A stretch of 61,868 nt of DNA from UBA2421 sp002343075 (GCA_937982565.1 CALJLN010000049.1:1-61868); one strand, 5' to 3'; shown: positions 7,670 through 17,268, counted from the first letter of the stretch. Notes: generated by a model not told the origin, from the letters alone. Numbers and translations are program-made.

Positions 7670-9067
7670 ATGAAGACGATCGCCCTGCAACAATTCCGCC
7701 ACGACGCCGACATCGCCGCGGCCGATGGCGATCGGCGAGCGTTCATTCGCACCGCGCTCGGTGGCTACTACGGCGTGCGCGGCGCGACGATGGCGTCCTA
7801 CGCCAACTACCCCGCCGCCCGCGCCAAAGCGGCGGCCATCAAGTGGGACGCGCTGGAAAACCTTGGCGAACATCTCGAAGCCTTCGAGTCAAAACTGCTT
7901 GATCGCGGGGTGAAGGTACACTGGGCAACCGATGCAGCCAGCGCGCGGGGATATGTGCTGGACATTCTCCACCGCCGCGAGGCAAAACTGGTCATTAAGA
8001 GCAAAACGATGACCAGCGAAGAGATTCACCTGAATGACGCCATGGAGCAGGCCGGCTACGACGTCGTCGAGTCCGATCTTGGCGAACTGATCGTCCAGCT
8101 AAACAAACAAGCCCCCTACCACTTTGTCTTCCCGTGCATGCATCTCAAGCGGGGTGAGATCAAGTCGATTTTTGATAAGGCTTACGGCGAGAGCGGGAGC
8201 GACGACCCTGAAAACCTCACCATGATCGCACGGCGCGTCCTTCGGCAGCAGTATCTGCGCGCCGACGTCGGCATCAGCGGGGCCAACTTCGGGGTCGCCG
8301 AGACGGGCACTATCTCAATCACCGAAAACGAAGGCAACTCCAGGCTTACCTGCGCGATGCCCAGGGTGCATGTCGTGCTGATGGGAATCGAGAAAATCGT
8401 GCCCAGGCTCGCCGATCTCGCGCTGCTGCAGCCGATGCTCGGCACCGCTGGCACGGGGCAACTCATGACGTGCTACAACTCGCTCTATCTTGGCCCGAAA
8501 CGCGGCGGCGAAATCGACGGTCCGGAAGAGATGCACGTCGTGCTGCTCGACAATGGCCGAACGCGCATTCTGGCCGATTCGGAGCTGCGCGACGCGCTGC
8601 GCTGCATCCGCTGCGGGGCATGCCTGAACGTCTGCCCGATCTTCAAAAACGTCGGCGGCCATACTTACGGGGTGACGTATCAGGGGCCGATCGGCGCGGT
8701 GATCGAACCGCACCTGCGCACGGTGCAAGAGTTCGGCCACCTTTCAGCGGCGTCGAGCTTGTGTGGGGCGTGTACGGAAACCTGCCCGGTCAAGATCGAC
8801 ATCCATCATCACCTGCTGCGCAATCGAAAGAAGGCGGCGAAATCCAAGCGCGGCGAACGGGCGATCTTCGGGGCATTCACATTTCTGATGCGCCGGCCCG
8901 CGTTGCTACGGTGGGTCGGCAGAGCCGCTGGCGTGATTGACCGGCTGGCGCGCCCGCTGCAGGGGTCGGCGCTGGACCCGTTTAAGGCGTGGCGGCAATC
9001 GCGAACACTTCCTTCGCCGGCACCGTCGAGTTTCAGGGATTACTGGAAATCGCGAGGCCGCCGATGA
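7670..9067 (+). CDS. lutB: LutB-type lactate oxidation iron-sulfur protein
   Basis: A 465-residue protein. The N-terminal two-thirds is the LUD domain (VIKSKTMTSEEIHLNDAMEQAG, GISGANFGVAETGTI). Two ferredoxin-like motifs follow, CIRCGACLNVCPIF near residue 315 and CGACTETCP near residue 365, predicted to bind two [4Fe-4S] clusters. Length matches LutB. The start ATG 7670 continues directly into KTIALQQFRHDADIAAADGDRRAF. It overlaps lutC by ATGA. It probably carries electrons from lactate oxidation to a membrane acceptor. Confidence 0.92.
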   Translation: MKTIALQQFRHDADIAAADGDRRAFIRTALGGYYGVRGATMASYANYPAARAKAAAIKWDALENLGEHLEAFESKLLDRGVKVHWATDAASARGYVLDILHRREAKLVIKSKTMTSEEIHLNDAMEQAGYDVVESDLGELIVQLNKQAPYHFVFPCMHLKRGEIKSIFDKAYGESGSDDPENLTMIARRVLRQQYLRADVGISGANFGVAETGTISITENEGNSRLTCAMPRVHVVLMGIEKIVPRLADLALLQPMLGTAGTGQLMTCYNSLYLGPKRGGEIDGPEEMHVVLLDNGRTRILADSELRDALRCIRCGACLNVCPIFKNVGGHTYGVTYQGPIGAVIEPHLRTVQEFGHLSAASSLCGACTETCPVKIDIHHHLLRNRKKAAKSKRGERAIFGAFTFLMRRPALLRWVGRAAGVIDRLARPLQGSALDPFKAWRQSRTLPSPAPSSFRDYWKSRGRR

Positions 9068-9816
9068 GCGACAGCCACGCTGCACAAGACACGCGCGGGG
9101 GCACGGGCGAGCGCGCGGCGATATTGGCGCGCGTGCGAGAGGCACTGACGGTGCCTACCAGCATTCATGTACAGCGCGACCGGCATTTAGCGTACGCCGA
9201 GCACGCCAATCATGCGGAAGAAAGTGATGCCGTGGGCGGGCTGTTGCCGCCGGTCGGGGCCTCGCTGCAATCGCGCATTGACAGGTTTCAAGAACGATCC
9301 GAAAGCCTTCGCTCCAACTTTCTCACGGCAGAATGCACCTCCACGGCCGCGGGGGTGCTTGGGCGGATTGCGACGGATTCCGGCTGGAAGCGCGTCGCTG
9401 TTCACAACGCCCCGCTGCTTGATCAGATTGCCCCGCACCTGCCCTGCGATCGCCTGCAGATTGGCGAAAACTACGACCGCGAGGCATTGGAACAGTGCGA
9501 CGCCGGCATCACCGTCTGCGATGCACTCATCGCGCAGACAGGAAGCGTGTTGTTAACCGCCACGTCGGCCGGCGGGCGCGCCCTGAGCGTGTTGCCGCCT
9601 CATCATGTGGTGATTGCGACCGCGGCGCAGCTATTGCCCGATCTGCCGTCTGCGTTTGCGCTGCTGGCGTCAACATACGGCAAGAGTTGGCCGAGTTTCG
9701 CTACAATCATCACCGGCCCGAGCCGCACGGGCGATATCGAGCGCATTCTGGTGCTTGGCGCGCACGGCCCCAAGCAGTTGACCGTCATTTTGATTAATCA
9801 AAATCAGGAGCAATGA
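9064..9816 (+). CDS. lutC: LutC-type lactate utilization protein
   Basis: A 250-residue LUD-domain protein. The C-terminal half shows GITVCDALIAQTGSVLL, HHVVIATAAQLLPDL and TGPSRTGDIERILVLGAHGP, the conserved end of LutC/YkgG proteins. ATG 9064 overlaps the lutB stop (ATGA), which decides the start over a longer frame running back into lutB. Third subunit of the L-lactate to pyruvate oxidation system. Confidence 0.92.
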   Translation: MSDSHAAQDTRGGTGERAAILARVREALTVPTSIHVQRDRHLAYAEHANHAEESDAVGGLLPPVGASLQSRIDRFQERSESLRSNFLTAECTSTAAGVLGRIATDSGWKRVAVHNAPLLDQIAPHLPCDRLQIGENYDREALEQCDAGITVCDALIAQTGSVLLTATSAGGRALSVLPPHHVVIATAAQLLPDLPSAFALLASTYGKSWPSFATIITGPSRTGDIERILVLGAHGPKQLTVILINQNQEQ

Positions 9817-9817
9817 G

Positions 9818-10597
9818 ATGCCAAAATTCGGAATTTGCGCCACCCCAGACAAAGCGCCAGCCATCAAGGCTGCGGGTTGGGACTTTATTGAAGGCCATGT
9901 GCAAAATCTCTTTCAGGGCTTGGTCGATGATGCCAACTGGAAAGGGGCCGAGCAGGTCACGACGGCGGCGCTGCCGGTTCCGGCGGCGAACTGCCTTTTG
10001 CCCGGCGACCTCAAGGTGTGTGGCCCGGCAGTCGATTTTGACCGGCTTACCGGCTACATGACGCGCGCCATCGCCCGTGCCGCGGGTTGCGGCACAACCA
10101 CGCTCGTCTTTGGCTCCGGCGTGGCGCGCAACGTGCCCGACGCCTTTAGCCGCGACGAGGCGCGTCAGCAAATCCTTCGTTTCAGCCAGATGGCTGCACA
10201 GATCGCCGCAGCACATCGCGTGACAATCGTCTACGAACCACTCAACCGCGGCGAGTGCAATATTATCAATAGCGTGAAGGAGGCGATGGAGTACGTCGCT
10301 GCAATCAACCATCCGAACCTGCAGTGCCTCGTGGATAGCTGGCACTTCTGGCTCGAGAATGAACCGCTGGAAAACCTCGCCGCCGCCATGGGGCACATCC
10401 GGCATGTTCACCTCGCGGACAGAGAGGGCCGGGTCGCGCCCGGGCAGAGCGGCACTTCGGACTATGTGCCATTCTTCAAAACCTTAAAGGCCGGCGGGTA
10501 CGACGGCTGCATCAGCGTGGAAGCGACGTTCAAAGATGCGCCAGAGAGCTATGCGCCGGTGCTCGAATACATCCAGCGCGCCTGGAATGCCGCGTGA
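9818..10597 (+). CDS. TIM-barrel sugar phosphate isomerase/epimerase (AP endonuclease 2 fold)
   Basis: A 259-residue protein in the same transcription unit, 1 bp after lutC. Expected metal ligands are visible: E in VYEPLNRGE, D and H in LVDSWHFW, H in HVHLAD, and E in SVEATF. The fold is shared by hydroxypyruvate isomerase, tagatose/psicose epimerases and IolE/IolI-like enzymes, and the exact substrate cannot be read off. A sugar or sugar-acid isomerase in deoxysugar catabolism is a reasonable guess. Confidence 0.8.
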   Translation: MPKFGICATPDKAPAIKAAGWDFIEGHVQNLFQGLVDDANWKGAEQVTTAALPVPAANCLLPGDLKVCGPAVDFDRLTGYMTRAIARAAGCGTTTLVFGSGVARNVPDAFSRDEARQQILRFSQMAAQIAAAHRVTIVYEPLNRGECNIINSVKEAMEYVAAINHPNLQCLVDSWHFWLENEPLENLAAAMGHIRHVHLADREGRVAPGQSGTSDYVPFFKTLKAGGYDGCISVEATFKDAPESYAPVLEYIQRAWNAA

Positions 10598-10684
10598 GCA
10601 AACTCTCGCAGCCTTTGCGGTGGTTTCGGCTAACGCACTCGACGATCCCTCGACAATCCGCCGCGCAGGCACCACAATCGGGCA

Positions 10685-11110
10685 ATGGCCCTGGCATTTG
10701 TCGTTACGCTTGAGAAAGAGATTCCCGAACTCGCCGCCTACGCCAAGTTGCTCGGCGGAAAGTCCCTGGCACGCGAGGCCGATCGGCTCGATATCGCGGC
10801 GCGGAGCAAAGGCGTAACGGCCATCACAGGGCTGCTCAGTGAGAGTACGGCAGCACTGGCCGAGCAGATGCGTGCCGAGGGGTTTGACCCGAGCAAGATG
10901 CGCCTTCCGCCGGAGCAGTGGTACCCCGCCGCCGACGGAATAAAGAGCGTTCGCGGGATTGCGGAGTATGTGTCGGCGAAGCTGAATGATTTCAGGCAAC
11001 CCAATCCGATTCTGCGCGATTTGAAGTCGGCCGAGGCCCTGCTCGTCGCCGCCGACGCCGCAGGGGTTCGGTTTCACTTCACCCGGGCCGACGTCGCGGG
11101 CAAGAAATAG
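10685..11110 (+). CDS. Hypothetical protein, 141 residues
   Basis: No family recognised. It is soluble and helical, without a signal peptide or membrane segment. It contains LAAYAKLLGGKSLAREADRL and PEQWYPAADGIKSVRGIAEYV, the second resembling small proteins that keep a conserved W-(F/Y)-x-x-x-x-G-x-x-x-L/V stretch. It lies between the isomerase and the TerC-like gene on the same strand. Codon usage and GC look like those of neighbours. It is probably a real gene. Confidence 0.6.
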   Translation: MALAFVVTLEKEIPELAAYAKLLGGKSLAREADRLDIAARSKGVTAITGLLSESTAALAEQMRAEGFDPSKMRLPPEQWYPAADGIKSVRGIAEYVSAKLNDFRQPNPILRDLKSAEALLVAADAAGVRFHFTRADVAGKK

Positions 11111-11164
11111 CCGGCTCGGGCAAACTGGCGATTGGCTGCGGAAACTCTTACCATCCCCACCCAC

Positions 11165-11986
11165 ATGTACGGACAATCTTTTGAAGCCCATGATCTGGCT
11201 GTGATCGCGCTGCTCGTCGTCCTTGAAGGCGTGCTCTCTATCGACAATGCACTGGTTCTCGGCGTGCTCGCGCGGCGGTTGCCCAAGCATCAGCAAAAGA
11301 AGGCACTGACCTACGGCCTGATCGGCGCGTTTTTCTTTCGCTTTCTTGCCATCGGCATGGCGGCGTTCCTGATCAAATGGACCATCGTCAAGCTGCTCGG
11401 CGGGGGCTACCTGGCGTACATCGCCGTCAAGCACTTTTTCTTTGAGAGCCACGCTCAGCATGAGGCCGACGTTGCCACCGCAGAAGCACAGCAGGTTGCG
11501 ATCGCGGAAGCCGCCGCGGCACCCAAGCGGGCTGGGTTTGACAGACACTTCTGGTGGACTGTTGCGGTAATCGAGTTGACCGACATCGCTTTTGCCGTCG
11601 ATTCAATCCTGGCAGCGATTGGTGTCGTCGGCAACCCCAAGCCGCTCACCGAAGGCGGGCCGAATCCAAAGCTCTGGGTGATCGTCGCCGGCGGGTTCAT
11701 TGGCGTGATCATGATGCGTTTCGCTGCCATCATTTTTATCAAGCTTCTGGAAAAATTCCCCCGCTTCCATTCGGCGGCGTACCTGCTTGTGCTGGTGATT
11801 GGCGTGAAGTTGCTGATCGACTGGGCCGGATACCAGTTCCATTTCCATGACAAGTTCAACTTCCACGACATCAAGCATCCGGCATTCTGGATTTTCTGGG
11901 TCGCCATGATCGCGTGCTTCTGCGTGGGTTTTCTGCCCGACAAGAAAAAGCAGCGCGGGTTTGAAACATTGCCGCCGGCGCATTGA
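11165..11986 (+). CDS. TerC-family (DUF475-like) integral membrane protein
   Basis: About 273 residues and several membrane segments. LLVVLEGVLSIDNALVLGVLARRLP near the N-terminus and ELTDIAFAVDSILAAIGVVGNP mid-protein are the paired acidic signatures of TerC proteins (IDNA and FAVDS, with Asp/Asn likely contacting metal). TerC proteins are linked to tellurite resistance and metal (especially Mn) homeostasis. A TTG at 11132 in frame is also possible; neither start has a clear ribosome binding site. A Mn uptake locus lies about 9 kb away, but no direct link is shown. Confidence 0.82.
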   Translation: MYGQSFEAHDLAVIALLVVLEGVLSIDNALVLGVLARRLPKHQQKKALTYGLIGAFFFRFLAIGMAAFLIKWTIVKLLGGGYLAYIAVKHFFFESHAQHEADVATAEAQQVAIAEAAAAPKRAGFDRHFWWTVAVIELTDIAFAVDSILAAIGVVGNPKPLTEGGPNPKLWVIVAGGFIGVIMMRFAAIIFIKLLEKFPRFHSAAYLLVLVIGVKLLIDWAGYQFHFHDKFNFHDIKHPAFWIFWVAMIACFCVGFLPDKKKQRGFETLPPAH

Positions 11987-12069
11987 CCGGCGGGCAAGCT
12001 GCCCTGTCGCGCCGGGCGAGCGAGGCAACCCGGAAGAGACTTTCCACCGGAAGCGACTTTCCAGCGGTG

Positions 12070-12630
12070 TCAGGCCCGGTTTCGGTAAAGCGAGGGGTCG
12101 ACCGCGGCAAGCATGGCGGCTTCGTCGAGAGCGCCGCCGAGAAATGCATTCAGTTTTGCGATGTGTGGGCGTGGATCGGCCACGAGCGCATTGTAGTCAA
12201 TCTCGATCATGCTGAAATTGGTTTGCTGCTGCAGCCATGAAGTGAGCTTCGCCAACTGACCCTCAAAAATGGTCTTCAACTGCTCCGCCGGGACCGCCGC
12301 GCCGGATTTTCCGTGGCGGTCCAGCATTTTGCGTTGCGACGCAAGCACCTCAGTGATGTTTCGGCGCATGAGCACCACCCGATATTGCCTGGCGGCAGGC
12401 AGGTCATATAGCAGGAGGTGAACAAGTTTGACGACTTTCCCATCGGCTTCGTTCAACCATGAGGGATCCTGCTTTGTGCGCTTGACGGCCTCGAGTTCGA
12501 GGTAGCCGCGCGGGTTGTCGTCGTCGGGGGCGCGCTGGCCATCGGTCATCGCAGGCAACCCCCCCGCAGCGAGCATTTGCATCATGAGACTGGTGCCTGA
12601 TCGAGGCAGACCTGAGACGATGTTGATCAT
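12070..12630 (-). CDS. Sulfotransferase-family protein (stand-alone)
   Basis: A 186-residue protein. The 5'-phosphosulfate-binding P-loop SGLPRSGTSLMMQML lies at residues 6-20, followed by DDDNPRGYLELEAVKRTKQDPSWL and later LMRRNITEVLASQRKML and IDYNALVADP. It is clearly related to the C-terminal domain of the 901-residue fusion at 13869-16574, which has the same SGLPRSGTSLMMQML. The sulfate acceptor is unknown, and other P-loop functions are possible for distant members of this family. Confidence 0.8.
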   Translation of the reverse strand: MINIVSGLPRSGTSLMMQMLAAGGLPAMTDGQRAPDDDNPRGYLELEAVKRTKQDPSWLNEADGKVVKLVHLLLYDLPAARQYRVVLMRRNITEVLASQRKMLDRHGKSGAAVPAEQLKTIFEGQLAKLTSWLQQQTNFSMIEIDYNALVADPRPHIAKLNAFLGGALDEAAMLAAVDPSLYRNRA

Positions 12631-12974
12631 ACCTGTAATGTACCGCGCCCCTTAGCTGGAAAAAGAGGCGCAAAACGGCAGCCATGAGTTGGCAATCTGG
12701 CGAAACCAATCCGAATAACCCATCGTTTACCGCCTGCCCTCCACTCGACTGCACCCCGCAGCGCAGATTCTCAGAAGTTGGAAATTATTTTGTTGACCCG
12801 TGCATGTGCAACGAGTAGCTTGAAGTGCGCGCGCAGGTGACTTCTGGCCGAGTCGCATTCGGTCGTTGCTTGCGCAAGTTGAGCATATCTGCTCTGTCAC
12901 ATCTCTGGCGTTTCACTGCTATTGCGCCTTCACAAAGGTCGCGGCTGGGAATTGCCGGACGGGAGAACTACATC
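12631..12974. other. Intergenic region upstream of the PEP-CTERM gene
   Basis: 344 bp separating two divergent genes. TTGACC at 12793-12798 in an AT-richer patch is a weak -35 candidate toward the PEP-CTERM gene. A frame in phase with that gene continues back to about 12825 but has no signal-peptide character or ribosome binding site, so I treat it as non-coding leader. Confidence 0.4.
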
Positions 12975-13652
12975 ATGACCGGTACGAAGAACCGTCGCGG
13001 CGAAGTCCGCGTGAATCCGTCGCGCATGGCTGCTTATGCAGCTTCAGGCGCGGCTGCGTCGTTTGGCGCGGCAAGCGTTTCCAACGCTGCCATCACCTAT
13101 GTTGACCTCACCCCCGATGTCGTCATTGCTGACATCGCAGTTGGCGGGGGCGGCGTCGGCACCAACTTCCTGTTCGACACCCACAACCTGACGCTGGCTC
13201 ACGGGCTAGGCACCACCAACGCCGCCACCGGATATGCATTCGCCGGCGGCGAGTTGCTCGCAACGCCTGGTGTGCAGATTGCCGGCTTCACTGCCGGGGC
13301 CTACAACTACGCCCGCAACCTGGCCTACGGTGCCAACATTGCCGCAGAAGCATTCCTGGCAGCAAACGCCATCGGAACGCTCGCTTACAACGGTGGTTAC
13401 GGCGGCGACGAATTCCTGAGCGCAGGCCAGGGTTTCCTCGGCGTGCGCTTTTCGGGCAACCGATACGGCTGGGTTCGTGTGCAGATGAACGGTGCACCGT
13501 TGAACACCTACAGCGTCCTTGATTACGCCTACGGCGACCCCGGCGACCTGCTCACCGCGGGCGCCATCCCCGAGCCAACCTCGCTGGCAACCCTCGCATT
13601 GGGTGCCGCAGGGCTGGCTGCGTGGCGCGGTCGTCGTCAGCAGGCTGCCTAA
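12975..13652 (+). CDS. PEP-CTERM sorted extracellular protein
   Basis: A 225-residue protein. The N-terminus has a basic stretch then a hydrophobic AAYAASGAAASFGAASVSNA export signal. The C-terminus has the tripartite PEP-CTERM anchor: IPEPTSLATLALGAAGLAAWRGRRQQ (PEP motif, hydrophobic helix, basic tail), which an exosortase would process. The body is Gly/Ala-rich beta sequence ending in GWVRVQMNGAPLNTYSVLDYAY, typical of this surface class. The start is chosen at ATG 12975 with GGGAGA upstream. No exosortase is in the window. A strong terminator follows. Confidence 0.85.
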   Translation: MTGTKNRRGEVRVNPSRMAAYAASGAAASFGAASVSNAAITYVDLTPDVVIADIAVGGGGVGTNFLFDTHNLTLAHGLGTTNAATGYAFAGGELLATPGVQIAGFTAGAYNYARNLAYGANIAAEAFLAANAIGTLAYNGGYGGDEFLSAGQGFLGVRFSGNRYGWVRVQMNGAPLNTYSVLDYAYGDPGDLLTAGAIPEPTSLATLALGAAGLAAWRGRRQQAA

Positions 13653-13688
13653 ACGGGCATCGCTGGCCAAAGAAGTTATCCATGACGC

Positions 13689-13726
13689 AAGCCGCGCGGG
13701 TTTACCCGCGCGGCTTGTTTTTCTTG
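13689..13726 (+). terminator. Rho-independent terminator after the PEP-CTERM gene
   Basis: Perfect 12-bp arms AAGCCGCGCGGG / CCCGCGCGGCTT separated by TTTA, followed by GTTTTTCTTG. Confidence 0.88.
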
Positions 13727-13868
13727 TTCGTTCAGCGTGCTCGCGATTTTGCCGCTGAATCGCCCAAAAAATAGCTTTGGCCTGTCGCCTCAGATTCACC
13801 TCGGGGTATAGTCCAGTGACGTCTGAAACTGAGGTTGCTCGATAGACACCGCTTGAAAAAGATCCCGA

Positions 13869-16574
13869 ATGAACGCCAAGAAGCCCAAAGTACTGTTAAT
13901 CGGATGGGACGCCGCCGACTGGGAACACATCAACCCGCTGCTCGAAAAAGGTCAGCTTCCCGCACTCGAATCGCTCATTAACGATGGTGTGATGGGCAAC
14001 CTCAGCACGTTGCAGCCGGTGCTTTCGCCGATGCTCTGGAACTCCGTCGCGACCGGAAAGAACGCATACAAGCATGGCATCGCCGGTTTTGTCGAGCCTG
14101 ACCCGCACCACGGCGGGGCGCGGCCGTTTGCCAGCACTTCCCGCAGTACCAAGGCAGTCTGGAACATTCTTTCGCAGAACGGGTTTCGTTGTAACGTGGT
14201 CAACTGGTGGGCAAGCCACCCTGCCGAGCCGATCAATGGGTGTGTTGTATCTAACTTGTTCGGAGCCGTCAGGTTCGACAAGAAAGACGGATGGATCGTT
14301 CCGCCGAAGACGATTCATCCCGAGCGGTTTACGAAGCAGCTGGCAAAAAACCGCGTTCTGCCTGAAGAAATCTCCGCGGAACAGGTATTGCCGTTTGTTC
14401 CACGGGGTCGTGAGGTCAATCAGGACGACGACAACCGCCTTTCGCTGCTTGCGACCAACCTCTCGGACATGCTCTCCACGCACGCCGTCTCGACGGCGGT
14501 CATGGAATTGCAGGATTGGGACTTCACGGCTCTCTATTACACCGCAATCGACCATTTCAGCCACTCGTTCATGTCCTACCACCCCCCGCGGCTGCCGTGG
14601 GTGAGTGAACAAGAATTCGAGCTTTACAAGGACGTCATCAACAGTGTTTACCGCTTTAGCGACATGACTTTGCGCCGCCTGATCGACCTCGCCGGGCCGG
14701 ATGCAACGGTCATTGTGTGTTCTGATCACGGTTTTCAGTCCGGCGCGCAGCGCCCACGCCTGCTCCCCAACGAACCGGCGGCCCCTGCGGCGTGGCATCG
14801 ACAGTTTGGCATATTCGTAGCGAAGGGGCCGAATATTAAGAAAGACGAGCGCGTACAGGGCGCCACGCTGCTCGATATCGCCCCCACGATTCTGAGCATG
14901 TTCGGCCTGCCCGCAGGCAAAGACATGGATGGCCGCCCGCTGGTCGAGATCTTCGAGCGCCCCCCGATGATCCAGGCCATCGACTCATGGGACGCCGTTG
15001 ACGGCGAAGCCGGGATGATCAAGGAAGATACAGCCACTTCCAGCGCCGACGACGCCGATCAGATCATGCAGCAGCTTGCTGCACTGGGATACGTTGAGGC
15101 ACCCGGCGCAAACAAAGAAGAGCAAGCCAAGCTGGCGCGCATCGAAGGCAAGTACAACATCGCCTCGAACCTGATCTGGTGCCAGAAACACCGGGAAGCG
15201 GCCGATTTGCTGCTGGAACTGCTTCATGAATCGCCATGGGAACCCCGATTCATCATGTCGGCGGTGCGGGCGTTCATCAACATGAACAACCTGACCATGG
15301 CCGAGAAGCTGCTCAAATCAGCATTTGACATTCGAGCCACGCGAAATCCCAACGCGATCCTGGCCTGGGCCGATATTCTGCGGCAGAAAAACGACCCGGA
15401 GCGTGCCCACGCCCTCGTGCTGCTGCTCGAATCCAAGATGCAGAATTCGCCCACCGCGCAGACCCAGTTTGGGCTGCATTACTTATGGCTGCGCAAACAT
15501 GACGATGCCGAGCGCGCTTTCAGGCGCGCGGTTCAGTTACATCCTGAAAATGCCGAGGCGCATCAGGGGTTGTCAACCGTTTTCTGCAGGCAGGGAAAGA
15601 ACCAGGAAACAGTTGATGCGGCGCTGGCGGCGCTAGGCTTCGTCTACCAGATGCCGCAGGCGCACCTGAATCTGGGGATTGCGCTGGCGAGGTCTGGCAA
15701 CACTGAGCGTGCCATTGGCGCGCTGCGAACGGCGCTGCATTACAACCGCGACATCCGCAAAGCACACCGCTGGCTGGCAATCATCTACAACCAGAATCCG
15801 CTCACCCGCGCGCAGGCGGAGTTTCACAGAGATGAATTGAAGCGTATCGCCGGGCAGACCGCCCACATCTCCCATTCCGCCGGCGATGAAAGCGATGAAT
15901 TGTTTCCGCTTCCCCCGATCCCTTCAGAACAGGACCGAGACCGAACTGTTTTTGAGCACCGCCCGGCACCCGACGCCAGCGGGCGACGGTCGGGGCGCGT
16001 TTTTACGCTCGTGTCTGGCCTGCCACGCTCTGGCACTTCGCTCATGATGCAGATGCTCGAAGCGGCTGGTCTCCCCCCGAAAACCGACGGCGAGCGCACT
16101 GCCGACGTCGACAATCCCAAGGGCTACTACGAGTGGGAAGCCATTAAGCAAATCGCCGCCAAACCGAGCCTGCTCGATGAGCCTGACCTGGAGAAGAAGG
16201 CGATCAAGGTCATCTCGATGCTCCTTCAGGCCATGCCCTACCGCCACGACTATCGCATTATCTTCATGACCCGGCCCATCGATGAAGTGATGGCGTCGCA
16301 GCAAGCCATGATTAAGAATCGTGAAACAACCGGGGCGTCGCTTTCGCCAGAGCAGCTTAAAGCGGGCATGGCATCGCACCGGGAAGAAGTATTGCGATGG
16401 CTGGACGGCCACCCGCGCGCCAAACACCTGGAAATCGATTATCCGTCGCTGGTCAACGATCCCGAGCCATTTTTAGAGCAGATCGCCAGCTTTCTCGGCC
16501 CGGAGTTGCTACCGCACCCCGAAAAAATGCGGGCAGTCATCGACGGAACGCTTTACCGGCGGCGGGGGAAGTAG
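13869..16574 (+). CDS. Alkaline-phosphatase-superfamily / TPR / sulfotransferase fusion protein
   Basis: A 901-residue, three-part protein with no signal peptide. Residues 1-360 form a type I phosphodiesterase/nucleotide pyrophosphatase domain. Metal-site motifs are visible: D14 (IGWDAADW), Ser53 as candidate nucleophile (VLSPMLWNSVATG), D228-H229 (AIDHF), D286-H287 (CSDHGF) and H310. Residues about 400-640 are TPR repeats (ENAEAHQGLSTVFCRQG, PQAHLNLGIALARSG). From residue 711 there is a sulfotransferase domain with SGLPRSGTSLMMQML. The same domain is stand-alone on the opposite strand at 12070-12630. The set suggests sulfate or phosphate ester transfer and removal on a shared target such as a glycan; this is inference. 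Confidence 0.85.
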   Translation: MNAKKPKVLLIGWDAADWEHINPLLEKGQLPALESLINDGVMGNLSTLQPVLSPMLWNSVATGKNAYKHGIAGFVEPDPHHGGARPFASTSRSTKAVWNILSQNGFRCNVVNWWASHPAEPINGCVVSNLFGAVRFDKKDGWIVPPKTIHPERFTKQLAKNRVLPEEISAEQVLPFVPRGREVNQDDDNRLSLLATNLSDMLSTHAVSTAVMELQDWDFTALYYTAIDHFSHSFMSYHPPRLPWVSEQEFELYKDVINSVYRFSDMTLRRLIDLAGPDATVIVCSDHGFQSGAQRPRLLPNEPAAPAAWHRQFGIFVAKGPNIKKDERVQGATLLDIAPTILSMFGLPAGKDMDGRPLVEIFERPPMIQAIDSWDAVDGEAGMIKEDTATSSADDADQIMQQLAALGYVEAPGANKEEQAKLARIEGKYNIASNLIWCQKHREAADLLLELLHESPWEPRFIMSAVRAFINMNNLTMAEKLLKSAFDIRATRNPNAILAWADILRQKNDPERAHALVLLLESKMQNSPTAQTQFGLHYLWLRKHDDAERAFRRAVQLHPENAEAHQGLSTVFCRQGKNQETVDAALAALGFVYQMPQAHLNLGIALARSGNTERAIGALRTALHYNRDIRKAHRWLAIIYNQNPLTRAQAEFHRDELKRIAGQTAHISHSAGDESDELFPLPPIPSEQDRDRTVFEHRPAPDASGRRSGRVFTLVSGLPRSGTSLMMQMLEAAGLPPKTDGERTADVDNPKGYYEWEAIKQIAAKPSLLDEPDLEKKAIKVISMLLQAMPYRHDYRIIFMTRPIDEVMASQQAMIKNRETTGASLSPEQLKAGMASHREEVLRWLDGHPRAKHLEIDYPSLVNDPEPFLEQIASFLGPELLPHPEKMRAVIDGTLYRRRGK

Positions 16575-16677
16575 GCCTTGGCGGCTCAAATGTCGCCGCA
16601 ATTCTCCAAAAACCCGCCCCGCCGTTAGATTCCCGCTACTTTCTGCGTCTGAATTGGTGCAGGTAGTTGAAGGATCA

Positions 16678-17268
16678 ATGGCTGACGGGTCTCTGGAAAC
16701 CTCGCGGTGGGTGGCGCTTGCGGTGTCGGGCGACCGGTCGGCGTTTGCGCGGCTGATCGGGCTTCACGAGCGCCGATCACTGGCGACAGCCTTCGCGGTC
16801 GTGGGCTGCGCGGCAACCGCGGCCGACGTAGTGCAGGATGCGATGCTTCGCGCGTGGCAGCGGATTCACGAGTTGCAGGACCCCGAGCGGTTTGCGTCGT
16901 GGCTTAGCCGAATTGTCCGCAACCTGGCAATTGACACACTGCGCCGTTCCCCGCGCGCCGCGGCATCCATGGAACGACTCTCGCTTGTGCCCGTGCACGA
17001 CCCGGACGCCGCCGAGCAAAGTGAACTGGCTGATCGACTGAACGGCGCGCTGGCTGAGTTGGATGCCACCACGAGGCTCGCAGTGACGTTGCGCTATTTT
17101 GATAACCTGTCGAGCGCGCAGATCGGCGACATGGTTGGGCTAAGCGGCGCCGCGATTGACATGCGCCTCTCACGGGCGCGCGGCGTGCTCCGCAAGAAAT
17201 TGTCGTGCCTGCTCCCCGCTGAACCGCCAGCACTCGCCGACACCGTAATGCACCGAGGTGTGATGTGA
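16678..17268 (+). CDS. ECF-type RNA polymerase sigma factor
   Basis: About 196 residues. Region 2 shows AADVVQDAMLRAWQRIHELQDPERFASWLSRIVRNLAIDTLRR, and region 4 shows LAVTLRYFDNLSSAQIGDMVGLSGAAIDMRLSRARGVLRKKL. Both are typical of ECF sigma factors. ATG 16678 follows GAAGGA, while an in-frame TTG at 16654 looks less likely. Its stop overlaps the GTG of the next gene, a single-pass membrane protein, in the usual position of an anti-sigma or sensor partner. Confidence 0.9.
   Translation: MADGSLETSRWVALAVSGDRSAFARLIGLHERRSLATAFAVVGCAATAADVVQDAMLRAWQRIHELQDPERFASWLSRIVRNLAIDTLRRSPRAAASMERLSLVPVHDPDAAEQSELADRLNGALAELDATTRLAVTLRYFDNLSSAQIGDMVGLSGAAIDMRLSRARGVLRKKLSCLLPAEPPALADTVMHRGVM

Noticed and set aside
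10484..11548. 354-residue open frame on the minus strand
   Set aside because: It runs antisense across the isomerase, the 141-residue gene and TerC, with no motif.
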